The notes beneath the pieces were generated by a model. That model was not told the DNA's origin and did not search any database. It saw nothing but the letters and a program-made list of their open reading frames with translations. From positions 479,156,557 through 479,220,556 of the forward strand of contig CM046876.1 in NCBI GenBank assembly GCA_025667525.1: a stretch of 64,000 nucleotides of DNA, in the 5' to 3' direction. Both the position numbers and the translations under genes were made by a program. Positions 11,057 to 23,510 of this stretch are shown here, in pieces (positions within the stretch are counted from its first letter, which is position 1; every line of letters starts with the position of its first letter). The DNA comes from Glebionis coronaria (lineage: Eukaryota; Streptophyta; Magnoliopsida; Asterales; Asteraceae).

Positions 11057-11255
11057 TTAAAGGTAGCAGTTTTTCAGATGGCAAATATTCTAAGTCCTTC
11101 GCAAGTCGCGACCTTCCATTTCGCGCAGCCGGTACGCACCATCTCCCAAAGCTTCTGTCACCATGTAAGGCCCCTCCCACTTGGGTCCAAGTTTAACTGT
11201 ATTCTCTGCGAGGCTATCTGCGTTCACGCAGTATAAAAAGTCTCCTGGTATAAAC
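11057..11255 (-). pseudogene. Element E pol, C-terminal end (left of D)
   Basis: The minus strand encodes GDFLYCVNADSLAENT, then LGPKWEGPYMVTEALGDGAY. This is the G-P-WEGPY-V----G-GAYRL block after the integrase core of Tat-lineage pol. A stop replaces the conserved Trp of the RTWN block, ten codons before the frame's later stop at 11057. The frame continues at 21140 on the other side of element D, so D split one pol gene. Confidence 0.75.
11251..11255. repeat. Target-site duplication of element D, left copy
   Basis: TAAAC lies immediately before the LTR start TGTCACACCCCC and is repeated after the right LTR end (21140-21144). A 5-bp duplication is normal for LTR-retrotransposon integration. 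Confidence 0.9.
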
Positions 11256-11559
11256 TGTCACACCCCCAAATTCACTGCAGCGGAAGACTTGCTTTGGGGA
11301 TTTGTGACTTCATGAGTAATCGAGAGCTTGATCCGAGAACGACCTCTACATGCCAAAACCACATAGCAGACTCCAAATATTCCAGTCAATTAAGTACCTG
11401 AAAATACATGCTTAAAATGTCAACATAAAGTTGGTGAGTTCATAAGTTTGTTTTAAAACATTTGTGAAAAATTAGAGTTTTACCGACCACTGCACCTTGC
11501 AGTAAAATATAAGAGTTTAAAAATCACAGTTTCTGTTAAATAGACTCTCTTTGATAATT

Positions 11560-11745
11560 TCAAAGTTTACTGATAAAAACAGAGTTTACTGATAAAAACA
11601 GAGTTTACTGACAGTAAATATAGCTTACTGATAACAACAGAGTTTTCTGGAAATAAATAGAGTTTTCTGATAAAATAGAGTTCACAGATAATAGTTAGCG
11701 TTTCCTGGTAAAAACAAAGCTTACTGATAAATAATAAAGCTTTCC
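11560..11745. repeat. Minisatellite in D LTR (left copy)
   Basis: Variants of GAGTTTACTGATAAAAACA recur about eight times with unit lengths around 20-30 bp. The same array is in the right LTR near 17335-17510, with small differences. Confidence 0.7.
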
Positions 11746-14301
11746 TATAGAATATAATTGTTTAATGAACCACAAGATTTTCCAACCACTTAGTGACAAT
11801 ATAACAAATACAAGGTCACTAAATAAAATAAGGCATTTATTATTGTCTAAGCTCATGACACCGAAGCGTTAACAACACCGGTAGTATAATCATATAATGC
11901 AGCCCCTACGGATGCCTAACCCACGACATCCGTCCACAGACTCAAATGAAACTGTGCCTGCTTGTCCTCTGTTGGACCAAGCCGGACAGGGGCGTCAACC
12001 CCGATAGATCTATCCATAACATTCGCGCTTTCGACCGGTCATCCGGTCTGAAATTAACGGTTCATGATAATGGGCCAAAGTAATTGGGTTAAAGTGGGAC
12101 TTAGACCAATACATAAAAGAGATATGCACTTGTGTTCATTCTTGCAACCATTGTCTCTACCCGAGAACCAATAAAGAGCAATTAAAGTTTTGGGCTATGA
12201 AAATCACAATAGAAATTTTAGTATCAGCATTCATATGTATAACAATTAGAGGAGTTGACCACTCAGCACGTAACAATTAAACCAGTTTAAAGATAGTTTA
12301 TGACCAACCAAGTAAGCTTAACATTAGCTTATGACAATCAAGTAATTTATAAACAGTTATAGACAACCAAACAAGTTTAATATCAGTTCTGACAACCAAG
12401 CAAGTTTATAAGTAGTTTATGACCAAGCATGTACCTCCCCCAAAGAGCAATTATAAAACATTTATAACTCAATTCAAAGCAAGAAAAGGTGGGGTATGAA
12501 CTCACCTCGACGATGTAGAGCAAACGCTAGTGATGCTAACAATACGCTCCGCACAAACGAAAATCGATACGGCCCAGTCATGGTGTTGTGGTTTACTAAT
12601 CGGCTAAATCCAATAACTAAAAAAATGTGTATTTGAGTTCTCGATAGATTGTACATCAACGTGACCCGTTGATAAAATATTTACGTTCCAAGTTATAATA
12701 GTTTGGTTGGTTAAATAATTTAAATAAGCACACACCAAATATATAATGTATTCCGTACACATTATGTATAACTAGACAATTATATAATTCTTATGTTGAA
12801 TTATATAATAGAGACAACAATTTCACAAAATAAAGCAATGTATATATTTGTTTTGTAGTTACAGTATACGGATCGTGATAAAAATAAATAGACAACTTAA
12901 TTTGACAGATTTTAAGAAAGTCGTCACTTAATTAATAATTGACACTTTTAAGTAAAAATATAACTTTCATTAATTTATCGATACAATAGAATCTATTTAT
13001 TTATTGGTTTACAAATATAGTAGTATTTATTAATTTATCGGTCTACAAATATAGTGATATTTATTAATTTATCAGTTTACAAATATATTAGTATTTATAC
13101 CCAACAAAATACAAGGTACGGTATTTTATAAAAAAAATCAACATGACCTATTCGTTTGTACAACATTTTCCATATTAACCAATCCTCAATATTTTCCAAA
13201 CAATCTATGTTACGTAAATCGCGTTTTAACATATATCTAAACTAAACTATTTAATCACCATAATTAAATAGGACTAAACGCAACCTATGCGTTATAAATT
13301 AAAAATCAAACGCCCTATGTGAGCTATTTAAATACATATTTAAATGTATACTTATTTTTATATTTCTCGTGATAATAATAGTGTCTGACATGTTTATTTA
13401 ACCATTTATATATACTTACATATGTATCATATGTACCATCGTTTAATTCGTTTTAATTAATTAATAAAGTTAGATATATTATTAGCCGATTCCTAAACCA
13501 CAACCAACCATGAATTGTAATCGCGCCGATACTCTAAACCCTTGCAATCCCGCGTCCAAACGTACCCCAAAGCTGCTAATCAGCAAACCAAACACCCTTT
13601 TAAACTTTCTGCAAACCCAAACGCTCCTTTACCCTGCTGTTAACCCCAAACAGCCTCTTAAAGCTTTCTGCTATCCCAAACGCACCCTTATCAGCAGACT
13701 GTTAAACCCAAACAGTCCCCTGCACCTTCTCTGTTAGTCCCAAACGCATCCTTATGGCACTTTTGCACTCCCAACACATCTCGTGTGTGTTCTAAACAGC
13801 AACAAACATACCCTCGTGATGTTTTCAGTCGAACCAAACGCTCTTGCTGCTGCTGGTACGCAGCGAACTAAACGCACCTATATGGCTGTTTATACAGCGA
13901 ACCAAACGCACCCCTACTCCTGCAAATTAGCACACCCTTGCTGGTGATATTTAACTCGCGCCTAAGACACAAATTTGGTGTTGCTGTCGCAATCAAACAC
14001 ATGTCTCGGTCGCTGCCAAAACTAAACACTCCTTTGCTTGCCTATAGCAATAAAACAAACGACCCCCCGCTGGTGCTGTTGTAACCAAAACGTAACAGTG
14101 GCTTACCCACGGATCAAACCACCCTCGTAGTGGTAGCTGGTCGGAGCTCTCTATGGCTGAAGACCACAGCCGTGATGTACGGTTGGTAATAAACCCACAA
14201 GACCACCACGCCATGGTGGTTTCTGCGGTAACATGTGGCTGCGATCACATCTGTGATGATGGTCCTATTGGATCTGTGGTGGCGCGCCTGCGGTGGACAG
14301 A

Positions 14302-14736
14302 TCAGGCAGGTCTCGGTGGTTCAAATAGTGGTGATGTTGAGACGTAGCTGTTGGTGGTGGAGTCACGGCTGTGATGGCCGTCTGATGGTGGTGAACACGG
14401 CTGCACTGCGACGAATCTATTATGGATGCATGTTGCTCGTATGGTGGTGGTATAGTGAGGGTGGCTGTGATCTAATGGTGTCATCGAGGTGGAGGCTGCT
14501 AGGGTACATATAGGTATAGATGGTGGTGTATTCAACGACGTGTTTAGTGGCGGCCGGTGGTGAACAACCACGACGGCCAAAGGCAATAATGGTGGTTTTG
14601 ATGTTGTTATGAGTGAGTCGAATGGTGAATAAATAGATCTATTCAATCTATAGAAATAGAGGTGGCGGCGGAATATTTTCCGGTGGCCGGAATTTTTGCC
14701 GGAAAGATGGTAGGCGCCGGAAAATAAAGAGAGCAT
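14302..14736 (-). CDS. 144-codon leader ORF in D LTR (left copy), doubtful
   Basis: The frame starts about 70 bp downstream of the LTR TATA box, so it would be the first ATG of a D transcript. The product is rich in Pro, Ser, Thr and His and antisense to GGTGGT repeats; it has no known domain. It is conserved at 20077-20511 only because the LTRs are nearly identical. It may simply be a low-complexity open frame. Confidence 0.2.
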   Translation of the reverse strand: MLSLFSGAYHLSGKNSGHRKIFRRHLYFYRLNRSIYSPFDSLITTSKPPLLPLAVVVVHHRPPLNTSLNTPPSIPICTLAASTSMTPLDHSHPHYTTTIRATCIHNRFVAVQPCSPPSDGHHSRDSTTNSYVSTSPLFEPPRPA

Positions 14737-14805
14737 TAGGGTTTTATGTGTGTTTTGATTTAGGGTTAGGGTTGGGTGATAATGAAATGAAATGTTATAT
14801 CTTTT

Positions 14806-14817
14806 CTATTTATAGTG
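14806..14817 (-). promoter_or_regulatory. TATA box of D LTR (left)
   Basis: CACTATAAATAG on the minus strand is followed by a CT/AAC-rich leader. It is repeated at 20581-20592. In the right (5') LTR it would start transcription of element D. Confidence 0.65.
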
Positions 14818-15382
14818 TAAGAAATGTGTAGAGTGGGTATAATTGAGGGTCAAAAGCGTAAGTAGTTCTCTAAGCTTTTCTTTTATTCGTTTAAACGTGG
14901 TTCGGGACTCGATCGAGATCGATAAAATTTTATTTGTTTTATGAAATTTGTTCTGTTGTTTTTAGAATCACTTTTCCAATAAATTAGATTATCTACTCGA
15001 CTAATTTTTGTAATCGTCTACGTTTTTATTTAAAATAATTACTGTATATCGGTTAACTCAAATACTTGTGTTCAAAGAGGAATAAATTTCAACTTGAATG
15101 TTATCTCTTTCAACGTACGATATTACACTAAAATAAAAGTATCCGATATTTTAATAAGTATTTTTATCAAATATCTCTGGATAATTAAATATAAATTTAA
15201 TTTGTATCGCGTCAGTTCTCAGATTTTTCGCAAACTTTTACAATATGTAAAATAAACTCCCGTTTTCAAATCAAATAACCTTGATATCTCTCAAAAATAA
15301 ATTTTGATTAATAAATAATATAATTTATTATTATTTAAAGTCTAGAAAATTCCCGGTTGTCACAGTACATCCGTGTTATTTG

Positions 15383-15400
15383 GAGTTCGTCCTCGAACTC
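15383..15400 (-). other. GAGGAC hairpin near the D 3' LTR
   Basis: The minus strand reads GAGTTCGAGGACGAACTC, stem GAGTTCG/CGAACTC with loop containing AGGA. It lies 18 bp inside the 3' LTR boundary. Element C has GCTTTGAGGACAAAGC at the same place (34917-34932 and 44941-44956), suggesting a shared ancestral 3' structure. Confidence 0.6.
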
Positions 15401-17009
15401 AATCATTGTTACCCAATTAAAAGTGTAGAGAAAGAGATTTTTGAGGTTTATATCAAATGTACTTAGATCTGCTCACAGATAATTATGTTCGAACTTTTAA
15501 AATCGTGTTACCCACCAATAGTTACTTAGATAAGCAATAGATAAAGGTGGGTCATATCTGAGCGGTTCTACATGTCAATCTGGCAAATCGGTCGTCGTTC
15601 ACCGAACGATAAAATGAAACAATTCGAAGCGAATAGTCTAGAAAAATCGTCAGCACTTAAAAGTCTATAAGGGTTCACCACCACCATCCCATTAGGTTCA
15701 CGGCGATCGGTATATATTCAGAAAAGATTCTCGTAACAATTCTCGAATCAAACGAAGCTTAAAGAATCACTCGTCAAAATGTCGTAATGATACGATCCAA
15801 TGCGAAATAAGATAAATTTTTATGGACGAATCCTGAGTCAAAAGAAATACCCTCCCAAAGATGGAGAACTAAATCAATACCATAAATATACATGGTCACG
15901 TCGGATAGCCTTAAGCCCACTTATTTATAATCACATATTTGCATACAGAAGCGTCCTTATCTATGCAAATATGTCGTTATAAACTTATGGTTCGGTGATT
16001 TATGATTTCTTTATTCAAATGCAGAGGCGTCCCAATCCATTTCAATAAAGACTTCATAAATCATCCTACCTAAGTGTCACCGACAAAATACCCAATTCAT
16101 AATCGTTAAAATTTCTAAACGATAATATCCAAAATTACCAAAAGCAAGGTGCATAAGTTGCAAACAAGTCGTCTTTCATAAGTAGACGTTTCGAGGGTAC
16201 CAGATCAAAGAACATAAGTGTCGATAGGCGATAAGGCGATTGTAGACGTATATCAATCAAAGAAACTCCCGGTTATAAGTAGGATAATTATATAGTACTC
16301 GGTTCTAAATAAGCAATCATCCAATCACACAAAACCTTCCCATCCTCGAGGAAGACTCATCAAACATCAAGCTCAGTAATAACTTATCATAACCCAGCCT
16401 CGAAACGCACTCACAAAGAATGGCCCCGGGTTTTGTTATGAATTATTACACATCTCAACCTTTCGATGACTCAGCTCGACTCTGAGCATACAACACATTC
16501 CATATTATTACGTAAGACTACGAGTCTTACCCACCCTTGAGGTAATCCATCAAAAATCATAGGTTGTGTAACGTCCCATACTTAATTCCATCTCACACTC
16601 AATCAAACATGAGGCCCACCGAGGCATAGTTAAGTATGGTTACACCTCTTAACCTTTTTGAATGAATTAACTCGAACCTGGGGATTACTCACGACCAATC
16701 GTTAATAAAAATCACATGATGTCTCTAAGTTTTGTTATAAATAGATACGCGGGACCATTGTGTAACTCACAATGCCCAATGAATGTTCTAACGTTCATAT
16801 ATATAAATATATTATATGTCTAAGCGCACTAATCAAGCAATCGAACTCACGTAAACAAGTAATCACATGGCAGACAACAAAGCAATAACAAACATGTATT
16901 GCAAGTACTCATATAGCAGCGGAATAAGTATGATGTGATGAGTGTTACTACTAAATAAAACTGAGAGCCGGTTATAGTCTAGAATTACTAATGCAACCTA
17001 GTTCTCTAT

Positions 17010-17027
17010 AACCTGGAACTGATACCA
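17010..17027 (-). other. Primer-binding site of element D
   Basis: The minus strand reads TGGTATCAGTTCCAGGTT, three bases from the right LTR. It matches the plant initiator-Met tRNA primer site TGGTATCAGAGC at its first nine bases and again after a two-base mismatch. It identifies the right LTR as the 5' LTR. Confidence 0.75.
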
Positions 17028-17030
17028 ATC

Positions 17031-20000
17031 TGTCACACCCCCAAATTCACTGCAGCGGAAGACTTGCTTTGGGGATTTGTGACTTCATGAGTAATCGAGA
17101 GCTTGATCCGAGAACGACCTCTACATGCCAAAACCACATAGCAGACTCCAAATATTCCAGTCAATTAAGTACCTGAAAATACATGCTTAAAATGTCAACA
17201 TAAAGTTGGTGAGTTCATAAGTTTGTTTTAAAACATTTGTGAAAAATTAGAGTTTTACCGACCACTGCACCTTGCAGTAAAATATAAGAGTTTAAAAATC
17301 ACAGTTTCTGTTAAATAGACTCTCTTTGATAATTTCAAAGTTTATTGATAAAAATAGAGTTTACTGATAAAAACAGAGTTTACTGATAGTAAATATAGCT
17401 ACTGATAACAACAGAGTTTTCTGGAAATAAATAGAGTTTTCTGATAAAACAGAGTTCACAGATAATAGTTAGCGTTTCCTGGTAAAAACAAAGCTTACTG
17501 ATAAATAATAAAGCTTTCCTATAGAATATAATTGTTTAATGAACCACAAGATTTTCCAACCACTTAGTGACAATATAACAAATACAAGGTCACTAAATAA
17601 AATAAGGCATTTATTATTGTCTAAGCTCATGACACCGAAGCGTTAACAACACCGGTAGTATAATCATATAATGCAGCCCCTACGGATGCCTAACCCACGA
17701 CATCCGTCCACAGACTCAAATGAAACTGTGCCCGCTTGTCCTCTGTTTGACCAAGCCGGACAGGGGCGTCAACCCCGATAGATCTATCCATAACATTCGC
17801 GCTTTCGACCGGTCATCCGGTCTGAAATTAACGGTTCATGATAATGGGCCAAAGTAATTGGGTTAAAGTGGGACTTAGACCAATACATAAAAGAGATATG
17901 CACTTGTGTTCATTCTTGCAACCATTGTCTCTACCCGAGAACCAATAAAGAGCAGTTAAAGTTTTGGGCTATGAAAATCACAATAGAAATTTTAGTATCA
18001 GCATTCATATGTATAACAATTAGAGGAGTTGACCACTCAGCACGTAACAATTAAACCAGTTTAAAGATAGTTTATGACCAACCAAGTAAGCTTAACATTA
18101 GCTTATGACAATCAAGTAATTTATAAACAGTTATAGACAACCAAACAAGTTTAATATCAGTTCTGACAACCAAGCAAGTTTATAAGTAGTTTATGACCAA
18201 GCATGTACCTCCCCCAAAGAGCAATTATAAAACATTTATAACTCAATTCAAAGCAAGAAAAGGTGGGGTATGAACTCACCTCGACGATGTAGAGCAAACG
18301 CTAGTGATGCTAACAATACGCTCCGCACAAACGAAAAGCGATACGGCCCAGTCATGGTGTTGTGGTTTACTAATCGGCTAAATCCAATAACTAAAAAAAT
18401 GTGTATTTGAGTTCTCGATAGATTGTACATCAACGTGACCCGTTGATAAAATATTTATGTTCCAAGTTATAATAGTTTGGTTGGTTAAATAATTTAAATA
18501 AGCACACACCAAATATATAATGTATTCCGTACACATTATGTATAACTAGACAGTTATATAATTCTTATGTTGAATTATATAATAGAGACAACAATTTCAC
18601 AAAATAAAGCAATGTATATATTTGTTTTGTAGTTACAGTATACGGATCATGATAAAAATAAATAGACAACTTAATTTGACACATTTTAAGAAAGTCGTCA
18701 CTTAATTAATAATTGACACTTTTAAGTAAAAATATAACTTTCATTAATTTATCGATACAATAGAATCCATTTATTTATTGGTTTACAAATATAGTAGTAT
18801 TTATTAATTTATCGGTCTACAAATATAGTGATATTTATTAATTTATCAGTTTACAAATATATTAGTATTTATACCCAACAAAATACAAGGTACGGTATTT
18901 TATAAAAAAAATCAACATGACCTATTCGTTTGTACAACATTTTCCATATTAACCAATCCTCAATATTTTCCAAACAATCTATGTTACGTAAATCGCGTTT
19001 TAACATATATCTAAACTAAACTATTTAATCACCATAATTAAATAGGACTAAACGCAACCTATGTATTATAAATTAAAAATCAAACGCCCTATGTGAGCTA
19101 TTTAAATACATATTTAAATGTATACTTATTTTTATATTTCTCGTGATAATAATAGTGTCTGACATGTTTATTTAACCATTTATATATACTTACATATGTA
19201 TCATATGTACCATCATTTAATTCGTTTTAATTAATTAATAAAGTTAGATATATTATTAGCCGATTCCTAAACCACAACCAACCATGAATTGTAATCGCGT
19301 CCGATACTCTAAACCCTTGCAATCCCGCGTCCAAACGTACCCCAAAGCTGCTAATCAGCAAACCAAACACCCTTTTAAACTTTCTGCAAACCCAAACGCT
19401 CCTTTACCCTGCTGTTAACCCCAAACAGCCTCTTAAAGCTTTCTGCTATCCCAAACGCACCCTTATCAGCAGACTGTTAAACCCAAACAGTCCCCTGCAC
19501 CTTCGCTGTTAGTCCCAAATGCATCCTTATGGCACTTTTGCACTCCCAACACATCTCGTGTGTGTTCTAAACAGCAACAAACATACCCTCGTGATGTTTT
19601 CAGTCGAACCAAACGCTCTTGCTGCTGCTGGTACGCAGCAAACTAAACGCACCTATATGGCTGTTTATACAGCGAACCAAACGCACCCCTACTCCTGCAA
19701 ATTAGCACACCCTTGCTGGTGATATTTAACTCGCGCCTAAAACACAACTTTGGTGTTGTTGTTGCAATCAAACACATGTCTCGGTCGCTGCCAAAACTAA
19801 ACACTCCTTTGCTTGCCTATAGCAATAAAACAAACGACCCCCCGCTGGTGCTGTTGTAACCAAAACGTAACAGTGGCTTACCCACGGATCAAACCACCCT
19901 CGTAGTGGTGGCTGGTCGGAGCTCTCTATGGCTGAAGACCACAGCCGTGATGTACGGTTGGTAATAAACCCACAAGACCACCACGCCATGGTGGTTTCTG

Positions 20001-21139
20001 CGGTAACATGTGGCTGCGATCACATCTGTGATGATGGTCCTATTGGATCTGTGGTGGCGCGCCTGCGGTGGACAGATCAGGCAGGTCTCGGTGGTTCAAA
20101 TAGTGGTGATGTTGAGACGTAGCTGTTGGTGGTGGAGTCACGGCTGTGATGGCCGTCTGATGGTGGTGAACACGGCTGCACTGCGACGAATCTATTATGG
20201 ATGCATGTTGCTCGTATGGTGGTGGTATAGTGATGGTGGCTGTGATCTAATGGTGTCATCGAGGTGGAGGCTGCTAGGGTACATATAGGTATAGATGGTG
20301 GTGTATTCAACGGCGTGTTTAGTGGCGGCCGGTGGTGAACAACCACGACGGCCAAAGGCAATAATGGTGGTTTTGATGTTGTTATGAGTGAGTCGAATGG
20401 TGAATAAATAGATCTATTCAATCTATAGAAATAGAGGTGGCGGCGGAATATTTTCCGGTGGCCGGAATTTTGGCCGGAAAGATGGTAGGCGCCGGAAAAT
20501 AAAGAGAGCATTAGGGTTTTATGTGTGTTTTGATTTAGGGTTAGGGTTGGGTGATAATGAAATGAAATGTTATATCTTTTCTATTTATAGTGTAAGAAAT
20601 GTGTAGAGTGGGTATAATTGAGGGTCAAAAGCGTAAGTAGTTCTCTAAGCTTTTCTTTTATTCGTTTAAACGTGGTTCGGGACTCGATCGAGATCGATAA
20701 AATTTTATTTGTTTTATGAAATTTGTTCCGTTGTTTTTAGAATCACTTTTCCAATAAATTAGATTATCTACTCGACTAATTTTTGTAATCGTCTACGTTT
20801 TTATTTAAAATAATTACTGTATATCGGTTAACTCAAATACTTGTGTTCAAAGAGGAATAAATTTCAACTTGAATGTTATCTCTTTCAACGTACGATATTA
20901 CACTAAAATAAAAGTATCCGATATTTTAATAAGTATTTTTATCAAATATCTCTGGATAATTAAATATAAATTTAATTTGTATCGCGTCAGTTCTCAGATT
21001 TTTCGCAGTCTTTTACAATATGTAAAATAAACTCCCGTTTTCAAATCAAATAACCTTGATATCTCTCAAAAATAAATTTTGATTAATAAATAATATAATT
21101 TATTATTATTTAAAGTCTAGAAAATTCCTGGTTGTCACA
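17031..21139 (-). repeat. Element D right LTR (5' LTR)
   Basis: It is 4,109 bp, nearly identical to 11256-15364 with scattered substitutions and compensating 1-bp indels. It carries the same TATA box (20581-20592), minisatellites (about 17335-17510 and 19310-19715) and leader frame (20077-20511). It is followed by TAAAC (21140-21144). Confidence 0.9.
20077..20511 (-). CDS. 144-codon leader ORF in D LTR (right copy), doubtful
   Basis: This copy lies in the 5' LTR, so it is the one that would be transcribed into the D leader. It differs from the left copy by a few residues and keeps its frame. It has no domain and is low complexity; coding status is doubtful. Confidence 0.2.
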   Translation of the reverse strand: MLSLFSGAYHLSGQNSGHRKIFRRHLYFYRLNRSIYSPFDSLITTSKPPLLPLAVVVVHHRPPLNTPLNTPPSIPICTLAASTSMTPLDHSHHHYTTTIRATCIHNRFVAVQPCSPPSDGHHSRDSTTNSYVSTSPLFEPPRPA

Positions 21140-21144
21140 TAAAC
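21140..21144. repeat. Target-site duplication of element D, right copy
   Basis: TAAAC follows the LTR terminus GTTGTCACA and matches 11251-11255. Confidence 0.9.
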
Positions 21145-22292
21145 GAAGTTTTTTGCACCCTAGCGTCGTAGTAGGCCTTCATTTTTTATTTTGCCTTGGC
21201 TTCGTTGATCGCCGCCAACTCTCGTCTCTCATCAATTATGTCCAAGTTCAAACGCACTTCATCGTCATTTGTGATCATGGCGAACTCCGTTGTGCGGAGC
21301 GTTGGCAATCCTATCTCCGCTAGGATAATCGCCTATGTTCCGTGTGTTAGGGTGAAGGGGGTATCTCTTGTTGCGGTTTTTATCATGATGCGGTGCGCCC
21401 ATAGAACGTGTGATCATTCATCAACTCATTTCTTGTTCTCTTCTCCTAGTCGTGCTTTAATGTCGTCTCGTAGGCTCCTGTTCGCTCTTTCCACTAGGCC
21501 GTTAGATTGTGGATGGGCTACGGATGTGAATCGCTGTCTTATGTTGTTTTTCGCACACCAGTCTTTGAATGGGTTCTCCGGAATTGTTTTCCATTATCAG
21601 AGACAATTTCCCCAGGTAGCCCAAAGCGACATACTATATTATCCTAAACAAACCTTTTCACTTGGTTGCCAGTTATTTTTGCTACTACTTTGGCCTCGAT
21701 CCACCTCGTGAAGTAGTTCATCGCCACTATTAGGAACTTAATCCCTCTGGCTGTCACCGGGAAAGGGCTTGCGATATCGATTCCCCATTTATAAAATGGA
21801 CAAGGAGAGGTAATGGGTGTTAGTTCTTCCTGGGGCAGGCATAGTACTGGTCTGTGCACTTGGTAGTCATTGCACTTTAAAATAAGTGTCCGTGCATCCG
21901 AATGCATTGTTGGCCAGTAATATCTGTTGCGGAGCGCTTTCGCCACCACTAACCTGGGTCCTACGTGTATGTCGTAGGATCCCTCGTGTATCTCGCTGAT
22001 GACATATTGCGTCTGCTACGGTCCTACACATCGTAGCCATGGTTGTAGGAACGATCGTTAATAAAGGATCCCGTCCTTGACTTCAAACTGTCTTGAGCAT
22101 CTGCGTATGCGTCGTGCCTCTGTTTCGTCTGGCGGGAGTAATCCATTTGTCAAGTATTCCATGATCGGTGTTATCCACGTAGGACATGCTTCTTCTACAA
22201 CCGTTACGACTTCCTCCTCCCTTATGGATTTTTCTTTGAGGATTTCTACTGACACATGTTTGGATAAGTATGCGAAGCTGGTGGATGCTATC
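21140..22292 (-). pseudogene. Element E pol: end of RNase H linker and integrase (Tat lineage)
   Basis: Reading the minus strand from 22292: a linker block (STSFAYLSKHVSVEILKEKS, then WITPIMEYLTNGLLP), the integrase zinc-binding part (YYWPTMHSDA, CNDYQVHRP) and the catalytic core (KWGIDIASPFP with the first Asp, IVSDNGKQF with the second, HPQSNGLVERANR with the Glu). All are typical of Tat. Several stops and a frameshift after the second Asp block (about 21,610) inactivate it. It is interrupted at 22292 by element A and at 21140 by element D. Confidence 0.85.
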
Positions 22293-22649
22293 TATAGAAA
22301 CTAGAAGGGGGGTTGAATAGTTTCTCATCGGTTTATCTCCTAATTAAAATTCCTTTCAATTAGGTGAGTGAACAAAACTATCTTTTACTTGAAAGCTAGT
22401 TGCATAATGATTAGGTTTAATTCTATTGCATTAACAATGTGTAGTAAGTATAATGATAATGAATGTAAGTAATGAGTAAGGAAAGAACAACCTAGTAGGA
22501 AGACACCAAGATTTATAGTGGTTCAGCAACGAGGCTCTATCCTCGTTCCTACTCCAATCCTTGAGTACACCTTACTCGATATTTCCACTATATCCACAAG
22601 CTCCCTTCTTGGCGGAGAAAACCTTACAACGTCGCTTACATTATTTCCG

Positions 22650-22860
22650 ACACTAAGCTAAATGTCGAGACCTAATCTTAGCTAGGACCAATCTACACAA
22701 CGTCGCCCACTTCACCATTTTACAACACAAGGCTAGATGTCGAGTTCTAATCCAAAGCTAGAACCAATCTTCACAACGTTGCCTACTTTACCATTTTCCG
22801 ACACAAGGCTAGATGTCGAGTTCTAATCCAAAGCTAGAACCAATCTTCACGACTCTTCAC
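22650..22860. repeat. Three-unit 75/76-bp tandem repeat in A LTR
   Basis: Units carrying GCTAGATGTCGAG and TAGAACCAATCT start near 22657, 22732 and 22808. The same array begins in the 5' LTR near 63790 and continues to the window end. The lone LTR at 3056 has a single unit, so the array expanded within the family. Confidence 0.8.
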
Positions 22861-23407
22861 TTTGAAGCTAAGTGAGAACATCACACAACACAGCTACATA
22901 TCACTTTATAGTTTAGTGCGAACTCACAAGACACAACCACATCACTTTATAGTTTAGTGAGAACTAACACAACTAATTGCAACTCAACTAAACATATCCA
23001 AGTACACACATGTAGCTTGGATCTACACAACACAAATCAAAGCACACACATGTGCAATGGATTTACACAACTCTAATCCAAGTATTCACATATAGCTTGG
23101 ATGAACACAACTAGTCCAAGTATTCACAAATACATTGGATCTACACAAGACACAAATAAACAAATGATGAACATGACTAGATCTTTAGGAGAGGGTGATC
23201 TTCATCAATGCTTCATCTTTAATCACATCACAAGTGTGTGAGTGATCTTCTCTTTGGACAAGGTAAAGAAGGAGATCAAGAGGATAATCATGAGTAAACA
23301 TACTTAACACATTAAGTGATCATTTACAAATGACTAGGATTAGATATGAGAAAGAAGGCTGAAAGAGATGTCCAAAAAGGGTTGATGAGAATGCAGATTT
23401 GATCCAC

Positions 23408-23417
23408 TATTTATAAG
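23408..23417 (-). promoter_or_regulatory. TATA box of A LTR
   Basis: CTTATAAATA on the minus strand lies 28 bp downstream of the palindromic array. The transcript leader that follows (ATCAAATCTGCATTCTC) is typical LTR R-region sequence. The lone LTR at 3056 has the same arrangement. Confidence 0.7.
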
Positions 23418-23444
23418 ACAAACATCCAACGGCTATATCTGCCC

Positions 23445-23510
23445 TCGGTTCCTTATTGAAGCCCGCGGTTCCTTGTTGATAAGGAACCGCCGTAGGTGCT
23501 AAGGAACCGC
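23445..23510 (-). promoter_or_regulatory. Four-half-site palindromic array, copy 2 (A LTR)
   Basis: Half-sites start at 23445 (TCGGTTCCTTA), 23465 (GCGGTTCCTTG), 23480 and 23500 (TAAGGAACCGC). The spacing 20/15/20 is identical to the copy at 3464. It sits in U3 upstream of the TATA box. Confidence 0.75.

Larger units (their letters stand above)
11256..15364 (-). repeat. Element D left LTR (3' LTR)
   Basis: It is 4,109 bp, plus-strand TGTCACACCCCC to GGTTGTCACA, so both ends carry TGTCACA-like inverted termini. A minus-strand TATA box (CACTATAAATAG) lies at 14806-14817. Two repetitive blocks are inside: a GAGTTTACTGATAAA minisatellite near 11560-11745 and a degenerate CCAAACGCACCC-type array near 13540-13940. 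Confidence 0.9.
15365..17030 (-). mobile_element. Element D interior, non-coding
   Basis: These 1,666 bp contain no gag, protease, RT, RNase H or integrase motif; the longest frame is about 60 codons. The right end holds the primer site and the left end the hairpin. Such interiors typify LARD elements, which rely on trans-acting proteins. Confidence 0.8.
11256..21139 (-). mobile_element. Element D: non-autonomous LTR element (LARD-like)
   Basis: Two 4,109-bp LTRs flank an interior of only 1,666 bp without gag or pol, and a TAAAC duplication brackets the whole. The primer site next to the right LTR and a hairpin next to the left LTR show a minus-strand element. The LTRs differ only at scattered positions, so the insertion is young. 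The 3' hairpin and primer site resemble those of element C, suggesting a deletion derivative of the Tekay-type family. Mobilisation would need enzymes from an autonomous relative. Confidence 0.9.

Noticed and set aside
13510..13737. 75-codon frame with CNPASK/PNTLLNF-type repeats
   Set aside because: Translation of a degenerate CCAAACGC repeat; it is not kept in the other D LTR.
21196..21711. Plus-strand 171-codon frame
   Set aside because: It is antisense to Tat integrase, which has the catalytic motifs.
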